A stretch of DNA of 64,000 nt from Lysobacter terrestris. Lineage in GTDB: Bacteria > Pseudomonadota > Gammaproteobacteria > Xanthomonadales > Xanthomonadaceae. The position numbers and the translations under genes were made by a program. Location of the stretch: contig NZ_CP060820.1 in NCBI RefSeq assembly GCF_014489475.1, positions 2,744,001 through 2,808,000 of the forward strand, in the 5' to 3' direction. Positions 58,185 through 64,000 of this stretch are shown here, piece after piece. Numbering within the stretch: position 1 is the stretch's first letter; every line of letters begins with the position of its first letter. The notes beneath the pieces are model-generated. The model had not been told where the DNA came from, searched no databases, and worked only from the letters and a program-made list of their open reading frames with translations.

Positions 58185-59630
58185 ATGCAGATGATCACGC
58201 CCACCCTTGCCGACCTGATGCCGCTGCTGCCCGAGCTGGTGCTCGTCGGCGCGGCCTTCGCCTGGCTGATGCTCGACCTGTTCCTGGACGCGCGGCACCG
58301 CGTGGTCACCCACGTGCTCGCGATCGCGACGCTGGCCGTGGTCATCGGCATGATCGCCACGGGCGTGGGCGGGCAGGGCACGGTGCTCAACGGCATGTTC
58401 GTGCGCGACACCGCGGCGGACGTGATGAAGGTGGCCATCTGCGGCGTCAGCGCCTTCGCCCTGGTCTACGCCTGGCCCTACCTGCGCCAGCGCAACCTTT
58501 ACCAGGGTGAGATCGCAGTGCTGATGCTGTTCGCCATCGCCGGCATGATGCTGCTGGTGTCGGCCGGCAGCCTGGTGATGGTGTACCTGGGTCTGGAAAT
58601 GCTGGCGCTGTGCTCCTACGCACTGGTCGCCGTCGACCGCGACAGCCCGATTGCCTCGGAAGCGGCGATCAAGTACTTCGTGCTGGGTTCGCTGGCCTCG
58701 GGCCTGATCCTGTACGGCCTGTCGCTGGTCTACGGCGCCACCGGCACCCTCGACCTGGCCACGATCGGTGCGGCGGCCGCCGCCGACACGAATTCGACCC
58801 TGCTGCTGACCGGCGTGGTGTTCGTCGTGGCCGGCATCGCCTTCAAGTTCGGCGCGGCGCCGTTCCACATGTGGCTGCCCGACGTGTACCAGGGCGCGCC
58901 GACGCCGATCACGCTGTTCATCGGTTCGGCGCCCAAGCTGGCGTACTTCGGCATGGCCTTCCGCCTGCTCGAAACCGGCGCCGGTCCGCTCGACGACCGC
59001 TGGCGCCTGCTGCTGGCCGTGCTCGCCGTCGCCTCGCTGGTGATCGGCAACCTCAGCGCGCTGGTGCAGAGCAACTTCAAGCGCCTGCTGGCCTATTCGA
59101 CCGTATCGCACGTGGGCTTCCTGTTCCTCGGCCTGGCCGGCGGCGGCGAGCAGGGGATGGCGGCGGCGCTGTTCTACGCGATCAGCTATGCAGTGATGTC
59201 GGCCGCGGCCTTCGGTGCGATCGTGGTGATGGCCGGCAAGGGTTTCGAGGCCGACAACATCGGCGACTACCGCGGCCTGAATACCCGCAACCCGTGGCTG
59301 GCCGGCCTGATCCTGTGCGTCATGGCCTCGCTGGCCGGCGTGCCGCCGTTCCTGGGCTTCTGGGCCAAGCTGGCCGTACTGCGCGCCGCGTTCGAAGGCG
59401 GGCTGTGGTGGCTGGCGCTGACCGGCCTGGTCTTCGCCGTGGTGGGTGCCTTCTATTACCTGCGCGTGATCAAGGCGATGTACTTCGAAGAGGCGCAGGG
59501 CGAACAGCACGCGCCGAACGAGGACCGCCCGCTGCGCGTGCTGTTCGGCGTCAATGCGCTGGCGCTGCTGGCGCTGGGCTTTGCCTGGAACCCGATCATG
59601 GCGTGGTGCAAGTACGCCTTCGGCGCGTAA
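58185..59630 (+). CDS. nuoN: NADH-quinone oxidoreductase subunit N
   Basis: This 481-residue antiporter-like subunit has about 14 helices, with VYLGLEMLALCSYALVAVDR, FHMWLPDVYQGAPTPITLFI and STVSHVGFLFLGLAGGG. It ends the nuo operon; the window holds all fourteen subunits nuoA-N in standard order. The tRNA-fMet promoter follows 57 bases later. Confidence 0.96.
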   Translation: MQMITPTLADLMPLLPELVLVGAAFAWLMLDLFLDARHRVVTHVLAIATLAVVIGMIATGVGGQGTVLNGMFVRDTAADVMKVAICGVSAFALVYAWPYLRQRNLYQGEIAVLMLFAIAGMMLLVSAGSLVMVYLGLEMLALCSYALVAVDRDSPIASEAAIKYFVLGSLASGLILYGLSLVYGATGTLDLATIGAAAAADTNSTLLLTGVVFVVAGIAFKFGAAPFHMWLPDVYQGAPTPITLFIGSAPKLAYFGMAFRLLETGAGPLDDRWRLLLAVLAVASLVIGNLSALVQSNFKRLLAYSTVSHVGFLFLGLAGGGEQGMAAALFYAISYAVMSAAAFGAIVVMAGKGFEADNIGDYRGLNTRNPWLAGLILCVMASLAGVPPFLGFWAKLAVLRAAFEGGLWWLALTGLVFAVVGAFYYLRVIKAMYFEEAQGEQHAPNEDRPLRVLFGVNALALLALGFAWNPIMAWCKYAFGA

Positions 59631-59686
59631 AAGCGGTTGTTTTCCGGGACTTTCTGCGTCGTTGGGATTTTTATTGAAATGATGGC

Positions 59687-59715
59687 TTGCAAGAATTTTC
59701 ACATGCCGTCATAAT
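59687..59715 (+). promoter_or_regulatory. promoter of tRNA-fMet / rimP-nusA-infB
   Basis: TTGCAA (59687-59692) and CATAAT (59710-59715) are 17 bases apart and lie 12 bases before the tRNA. This is a strong consensus match and well placed for a stable-RNA promoter. Confidence 0.75.
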
Positions 59716-59726
59716 TCCGCTCCTGC

Positions 59727-59803
<77 letters not shown>

Positions 59804-59811
59804 AGTTAGAC

Positions 59812-59836
59812 ATACGGCTCACTGCTCAGGCCGTAT
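59812..59836 (+). other. hairpin in the tRNA-fMet to rimP leader
   Basis: ATACGGC (59812-59818) pairs with GCCGTAT (59830-59836), with an 11-base loop, nine bases after the tRNA. No T run follows. It probably marks tRNA 3' processing or a leader fold. Confidence 0.5.
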
Positions 59837-59922
59837 TGGTGTCAGAGGTTGTTTCAGAGGTATGCGGGCTGGCTCGGGTTTCCGACCAGCGTAGCCAGCT
59901 CCCGCTACCAGCTTCGGCTGGA

Positions 59923-59951
59923 GAAAGGCCTCTCAGGAGGCTTTTCTTTTT
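59923..59951 (+). terminator. first intrinsic terminator in the rimP leader
   Basis: A 10-bp stem (GAAAGGCCTC / GAGGCTTTTC, one G-T pair) with loop TCAG is followed by five T. It lies 120 bases past the tRNA and about 185 bases before rimP. Confidence 0.85.
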
Positions 59952-60022
59952 GGTCGCAAGGCTCGGGCTTTGCAGCGATACCGGAACATCGGCATCGCTG
60001 CACCGAAATCCAGTTGTAACGG

Positions 60023-60054
60023 ACAAGGGGCCCGTTGGGCCCCTTGTTGTTTTT
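60023..60054 (+). terminator. second intrinsic terminator in the rimP leader
   Basis: A perfect 11-bp stem (ACAAGGGGCCC / GGGCCCCTTGT) with loop GTT is followed by TGTTTTT. It lies 81 bases before rimP. With the preceding terminator it forms a tandem block that polymerase must pass to reach rimP-nusA-infB. The 332-base stretch 59804-60135 holds no gene. Confidence 0.88.
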
Positions 60055-60135
60055 GCGTTTCACGAATTCGCAAGACGCCACGAATTGCCCGCCTGCGCTG
60101 GCCATCGGTGCAGTGGAATTCCAAGGGAAGACTTG

Positions 60136-60717
60136 ATGGACAAGGCCAACGAAATCACCGCAATGCTGGCCCCGACGGTAGCGTCGCTGGGCCTGGAATT
60201 GCTGGGTGCCGAATACCTGCCCTCGCCGGGCGGCGCGATGCTGCGCCTGTATATCGACGTGCCCGCCGACGCCGCGCAGGGCGAGGAGCCGCGCCTGGTG
60301 ACCATCGAGGACTGCGAAGCCGTCAGCCGCGAGGTCTCCGCCCAGCTCGACGTAGAGGATCCGATCAGCAGCCACTACACGCTGGAAGTGTCTTCGCCGG
60401 GTATCGATCGCCCGCTGTTCGGTGCCGCGCAGTTCGCGCGCTTCGCCGGCGAGTCGGCGAAGGTCGTGCTGCGCCTGCCGCAGGACGGCCGCCGCCGCCT
60501 GCAGGGCGAGATCGTCCGCGTGGCCGGCGAGGACATCACGTTCAACGTCGACGGCAACGAGTTCACCGTGCGCGCCGACAACATCGAAAAAGCCCGCCTG
60601 ATCCCCGACTGGGTCGCGCTGGGTCTAGAGAAAACCAAGCCGGGCAAGGCTCCAAAGCCCGCGGGCAAGAAATCCACCAACAAGCCGGCGGCCACCAAGC
60701 CGTCCCGTGCGGAGTAA
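60136..60717 (+). CDS. rimP: ribosome maturation factor RimP
   Basis: This protein has 193 residues from ATG 60136, after an AAGGGAAG ribosome site. RimP helps 30S assembly. Motifs: [24 protein letters not shown] and [17 protein letters not shown]. The C terminus is a Lys/Ala/Pro-rich tail of about 30 residues, longer than in E. coli (150). It is separated from nusA by six bases. Confidence 0.95.
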   Translation: MDKANEITAMLAPTVASLGLELLGAEYLPSPGGAMLRLYIDVPADAAQGEEPRLVTIEDCEAVSREVSAQLDVEDPISSHYTLEVSSPGIDRPLFGAAQFARFAGESAKVVLRLPQDGRRRLQGEIVRVAGEDITFNVDGNEFTVRADNIEKARLIPDWVALGLEKTKPGKAPKPAGKKSTNKPAATKPSRAE

Positions 60718-60723
60718 GTAGAG

Positions 60724-62211
60724 ATGAGCAAGGAACTTCTGCTGGTCGTTGATGCGGTCGCCAACGAGAAGGGCGTCCCGCGCGAAGTCATTTTCGAGGC
60801 GATCGAGGCCGCGCTGGCCTCCGCCGCCAAGAAGCGTTACCACGACCAGGACGTGCTGGTTCGCGTCGCGATCGATTCGAAGGATGGCAGCTACGAAACC
60901 TTCCGCCGCTGGGAAGTCGTTGCAGACGACGTGGTGATGGAGTCGCCGGATCGCCAGATCCGCATGATGGACGCCATCGATGAAGCCGAAGGCGTCGAGC
61001 TGGGCGACTACATCGAAGAACAGATCGAGAATCCCGAGTTCGGCCGTATCGCCGCGCAGGCCGCCAAGCAGGTAATCGTGCAGCGCGTGCGCGAAGCCGA
61101 GCGCGCGCAGGTCGTCGATGCGTGGAAGGATCGCGTCGGCGAACTGGTCACCGGCATCGTCAAGCGCGCCGAGCGCGGCAACATCTATGTCGACCTCGGC
61201 GGCAACGCCGAAGCGATCATCCCGAAGGACAAGGGCATTCCGCGCGACGTGCTGCGCGCCGGCGACCGCGTCCGCGGCTACCTGTTCGACGTACGCACCG
61301 AGCCGCGCGGCCCGCAGCTGTTCATCAGCCGCGCCGCGCCGGAATTCATGATGGAACTGTTCAAGCTCGAAGTGCCGGAAGTCGGCCAGGGCCTGGTGTC
61401 CATCATGGCCTGCGCCCGCGATCCGGGCGACCGCGCCAAGATCGCCGTGCAGGCGCACGACAACCGCACCGATCCGATCGGCGCCTGCATCGGCATGCGT
61501 GGTTCGCGCGTGCAGGCGGTGTCGAACGAGCTCAACGGCGAGCGCGTCGACATCGTGCTGTGGTCGGACAACCCGGCCCAGTTCGTCATCAACGCGATGG
61601 CGCCGGCCGAAGTGCAGTCGATCATCGTCGATGAAGAAAAGCACTCGATGGACCTGGCTGTCGCCGAAGACCGCCTCGCCCAGGCGATCGGCAAGGGCGG
61701 CCAGAACGTGCGCCTCGCCAGCCGCCTGTCGGGCTGGCAGCTCAACGTGATGACGCAGGACCAGGTCACCGCGAAGTCGGAATCGGAACAGGCCTCCGCG
61801 CGCCAGCTGTTCATGGACAAGCTGGAAGTCGACGAGGAAATCGCCGGCATCCTGGTCTCGGAAGGCTTCAACACGGTCGAGGAAATCGCCTACGTCCCGG
61901 TCGGCGAACTGCTCGCCGTCGAGGGCTTCGACGAGGACATCGTCGAGGAGCTGCGTTCGCGCGCCCGCGACGCGCTGCTCAACGAAGCGCTGGCCGCCGA
62001 GGAAGAGCTCGACGAGCACCAGCCGGCCGCCGACCTGCTCGAAGTGGAAGGCATGGACGAGGAACTCGCATTCACCCTCGCCGCGCGCGGCGTGGTGACC
62101 CGCGACGACCTCGCCGACCTCGCCACCGACGAACTGACCGATATCGAAGGCGTCGACGAGGACCGTGCGAAGGCGCTGATCATGGAAGCGCGCAAGCACT
62201 GGTTCGAATGA
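60724..62211 (+). CDS. nusA: transcription termination/antitermination factor NusA
   Basis: This 495-residue factor binds RNA polymerase. The N-terminal polymerase-binding domain is about residues 1-125; the S1 domain is about 132-200 ([20 protein letters not shown]); the KH1 and KH2 domains follow ([18 protein letters not shown] and [18 protein letters not shown]); two acidic C-terminal repeats (about 360-495) match those of gammaproteobacterial NusA. NusA acts in pausing, termination and antitermination, including at leader terminators such as those just upstream of its own operon. Confidence 0.97.
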   Translation: MSKELLLVVDAVANEKGVPREVIFEAIEAALASAAKKRYHDQDVLVRVAIDSKDGSYETFRRWEVVADDVVMESPDRQIRMMDAIDEAEGVELGDYIEEQIENPEFGRIAAQAAKQVIVQRVREAERAQVVDAWKDRVGELVTGIVKRAERGNIYVDLGGNAEAIIPKDKGIPRDVLRAGDRVRGYLFDVRTEPRGPQLFISRAAPEFMMELFKLEVPEVGQGLVSIMACARDPGDRAKIAVQAHDNRTDPIGACIGMRGSRVQAVSNELNGERVDIVLWSDNPAQFVINAMAPAEVQSIIVDEEKHSMDLAVAEDRLAQAIGKGGQNVRLASRLSGWQLNVMTQDQVTAKSESEQASARQLFMDKLEVDEEIAGILVSEGFNTVEEIAYVPVGELLAVEGFDEDIVEELRSRARDALLNEALAAEEELDEHQPAADLLEVEGMDEELAFTLAARGVVTRDDLADLATDELTDIEGVDEDRAKALIMEARKHWFE

Positions 62212-62272
62212 CCCCTCATCCTGCCGCCCACACGGGCCGGCCAGGCGCCACACGTTAGAATCGCTCCATCAC

Positions 62273-62292
62273 GCGCGGGATCCGTCCCGCGC
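62273..62292 (+). other. hairpin in the infB leader
   Basis: GCGCGGGA (62273-62280) pairs perfectly with TCCCGCGC (62285-62292), loop TCCG. It lies 20 bases before the infB ATG and just after a TAGAAT box (62256-62261), which could be an internal promoter. No T run follows. Confidence 0.5.
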
Positions 62293-62311
62293 CACGAGGA
62301 CACGGAACCGA

Positions 62312-64000
62312 ATGTCGCAGCAAACCACCATCCGCAAACTCGCTGAACTGGTAAATACGCCGGTCGAGAAGTTGCTGGAGCAGCTGGCCGAAGCCGGCAT
62401 GACCTTCAGCGGCCCCGACCAGGTCGTGACCAGCATCGAGAAGGTCAAGCTGCTTGGCTTCCTCAAGCGCTCGCACGGCAAGGCAGAGGCTGCCGAAGCC
62501 GTCGAGGCGCCGAAGAAGATCACGCTCAATCGCAGCCGCAAAGAAGAGCTCACCGTCGGCGGTGGCAAGAACAAGGCCACGGTCGACGTCGTCGTGCGCA
62601 AGAAGGTCACGCTGGTCAAGCCGACCGAGAAGTCGGGCGAGCCGGTGACCGACGAGCGCGCGGAGATCCTGCGCAAGCTCGAGGAATCGCGCGCCCGCAA
62701 CACCGCCGAGCAGCAGCGCCTGGCCGAGACCGACCGCCGCCGCGCCGAGGAAGCCGATCGCCTCCGCCAGGAAGCCGAGGAAGCCGCGCGCCGCAAGGCC
62801 GAGGAAGAGGCGCAGGCCAAGCTCGCCGATGCCAGCGCCGTAGCGGGCGACGAGGACGCGCCGGTGCGCAAGCCCGCCGCGCACGGCCATGGCCACGGTC
62901 ATCCCAAGCCCGCTCCCGCGCGTCCCGCCGAGGCGGCGCGTGGCGCTCCCGCGCACAAGAACCGCGGCTCGCACGCGATGGTCACGACCGTCGAGGATGA
63001 CGATCGCACCAACCGCTTCGCCGGCCAGATGCACCTGAGCGCGTCCGATCGCGCACGGCGCACGACCAGCACGCGTGGCAAGGCCCGTCCGCAGCAGCGC
63101 CGCCAGGCCGAGCAGTCGCGTTCCGGCTCGGGCTTCACCCGTCCGCTTGCACCGATCGTGCGCGAAGTCGCCATCGGCGAAACCATCACTGTGGCCGACC
63201 TCGCGCAGAAGCTCGCGCTGAAGGGCGGTGACGTGGTGAAGGCGCTGTTCAAGATGGGCGTGATGGCGACCATCAACCAGTCCATCGACCACGACACCGC
63301 GGCGCTGGTGACCGAAGAACTCGGCCACACCGTGGTCAAGGCCAGCGAGAACACCGCGGAAGACGCGCTGCTCGCCCACGTCGAGGAAGCGCAGGGCGAC
63401 AAGGCCCCGCGTCCGCCGGTCGTCACCATCATGGGTCACGTCGACCACGGCAAGACCTCGCTGCTCGACTACATCCGCCGCACCCGCGTCGCCTCGGGCG
63501 AAGCCGGTGGCATCACCCAGCACATCGGCGCGTACCACGTCGAAACGCCGAAGGGCGTCGTCAGCTTCCTCGATACCCCGGGCCACGCAGCGTTCACGCA
63601 GATGCGTGCGCGCGGCGCCAAGCTCACCGACATCGTGGTGCTGGTGGTCGCCGCCGACGACGGCGTGATGCCGCAGACCAAGGAAGCGGTGCAGCACGCG
63701 AAGGCGGCGAAGGTGCCGCTGATCGTGGCGATCAACAAGATCGACAAGTCCGATGCCGACCCGCTGCGCGTGAAGAACGAGCTGCTGGCCGAACAGGTCG
63801 TGGCCGAAGACTTCGGCGGCGACACGCAGATGGTCGAGCTCTCGGCCAAGACCGGCCAGGGCGTCGACGACCTGCTCGACTCGATCCTGTTGCAGGCCGA
63901 AGTGCTCGACCTGCAGGCCGTGCCGACCGGCCGCGCCACCGGCGTGGTCATCGAATCCTCGCTCGACAAGGGCCGCGGTCCGGTTGCCACCGTGCTGGTG
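62312..64000 (+). CDS. infB: translation initiation factor IF-2, N-terminal part (3' end outside window)
   Basis: The open frame runs from ATG 62312 to the window end, 563 residues without a stop. It starts with an IF2 N-terminal domain ([20 protein letters not shown]), then a long charged Glu/Arg/Ala-rich helix (about 120-170), a His/Pro-rich stretch ([11 protein letters not shown]), a second IF2_N-type region and the GTPase domain. The G1 loop is GHVDHGKTS at about residue 375, followed by [16 protein letters not shown] (G3), NKID (G4) and SAKTGQGV (G5). IF-2 places initiator tRNA-fMet on the ribosome; that tRNA gene starts the same block. Confidence 0.97.
   Translation, partial: MSQQTTIRKLAELVNTPVEKLLEQLAEAGMTFSGPDQVVTSIEKVKLLGFLKRSHGKAEAAEAVEAPKKITLNRSRKEELTVGGGKNKATVDVVVRKKVTLVKPTEKSGEPVTDERAEILRKLEESRARNTAEQQRLAETDRRRAEEADRLRQEAEEAARRKAEEEAQAKLADASAVAGDEDAPVRKPAAHGHGHGHPKPAPARPAEAARGAPAHKNRGSHAMVTTVEDDDRTNRFAGQMHLSASDRARRTTSTRGKARPQQRRQAEQSRSGSGFTRPLAPIVREVAIGETITVADLAQKLALKGGDVVKALFKMGVMATINQSIDHDTAALVTEELGHTVVKASENTAEDALLAHVEEAQGDKAPRPPVVTIMGHVDHGKTSLLDYIRRTRVASGEAGGITQHIGAYHVETPKGVVSFLDTPGHAAFTQMRARGAKLTDIVVLVVAADDGVMPQTKEAVQHAKAAKVPLIVAINKIDKSDADPLRVKNELLAEQVVAEDFGGDTQMVELSAKTGQGVDDLLDSILLQAEVLDLQAVPTGRATGVVIESSLDKGRGPVATVLV

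Noticed and set aside
53751-59702. A 1983-codon open frame on the minus strand across nuoJ-nuoN
   Set aside because: It is antisense to six well-supported nuo genes. Its translation is dominated by His, Arg, Gln and Glu with no domain, as expected from the reverse of GC-rich membrane-protein codons.

Overview
The window is a high-GC gammaproteobacterial chromosome segment. Gene order and protein sequences fit Xanthomonadaceae/Lysobacteraceae (Lysobacter, Luteimonas or a close relative). This placement rests on recognised protein families (NuoA, GreB, FimV, a GumN-like protein, a large TonB receptor and a secreted S8 protease) and was not checked by any search. I saw no prophage, insertion sequence, CRISPR array or rRNA. 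Almost all of it is core chromosome with short intergenic gaps and many 1-14 bp gene overlaps.

Layout. 1-2.8 kb: the 3' part of mutL, coupled to a DUF1684 lipoprotein and a TraB/GumN protein. 2.8-9.5 kb (minus): an orphan RnfB-like ferredoxin, metG, two DUF2147 paralogues and a TonB-dependent receptor. 9.7-13.0 kb (plus): apbC/mrp, a secreted S8 protease and dcd. 13.0-19.0 kb (minus): a nine-gene coupled run that looks like a pyroglutamate (5-oxoproline) salvage operon: a dienelactone-hydrolase-like protein, a HIT protein, pxpB, pxpC, a 54-aa membrane protein, pxpA, the DUF969/DUF979 membrane pair and pcp. 19.1-22.2 kb: rimO, a four-helix membrane protein, a short tandem-repeat patch, a low-affinity iron permease family protein and greB. 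22.3-28.6 kb: an NlpE-like lipoprotein, a HerA-like ATPase (DUF853), a LysM lytic transglycosylase, a YhhN protein, psd and a SCO1 protein. 28.7-41.4 kb: prmB, aroC, asd, fimV, truA, trpF, a divergent LysR regulator, trpB, trpA, accD and glmM. 41.4-44.5 kb: two unrelated 2-oxoglutarate/Fe(II) dioxygenases, tpiA and secG. 44.6-59.6 kb: tRNA-Leu(GAG) and the complete fourteen-gene nuoA-N operon for respiratory complex I. 59.7-64 kb: initiator tRNA-fMet, rimP, nusA and the 5' part of infB, the same order as metY-rimP-nusA-infB in E. coli.

How they work together. nuoA-N encodes a whole NADH:quinone oxidoreductase. The tRNA-fMet/rimP/nusA/infB block ties ribosome maturation, transcription elongation and translation initiation together, and the leader after the tRNA holds two intrinsic terminators suited to antitermination control. 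In the pcp/pxp block, peptide N-terminal pyroglutamate would be released by Pcp and opened to glutamate by PxpABC, leaving DUF969/DUF979 as the candidate transporter.

No gap longer than about 330 bases lacks a gene. The longest, 59804-60135, is the terminator-rich leader described below. The most interesting non-gene items are a cloverleaf-like inverted-repeat element (29719-29822), a 13-14 bp tandem repeat (21166-21239), a 15-bp in-frame repeat in the aroC tail, and a 17-bp duplication across the truA stop and trpF start. I did not find a clearly new defence or mobile system. The best candidate for an under-described system is the coupled pyroglutamate operon with its unassigned membrane partners.
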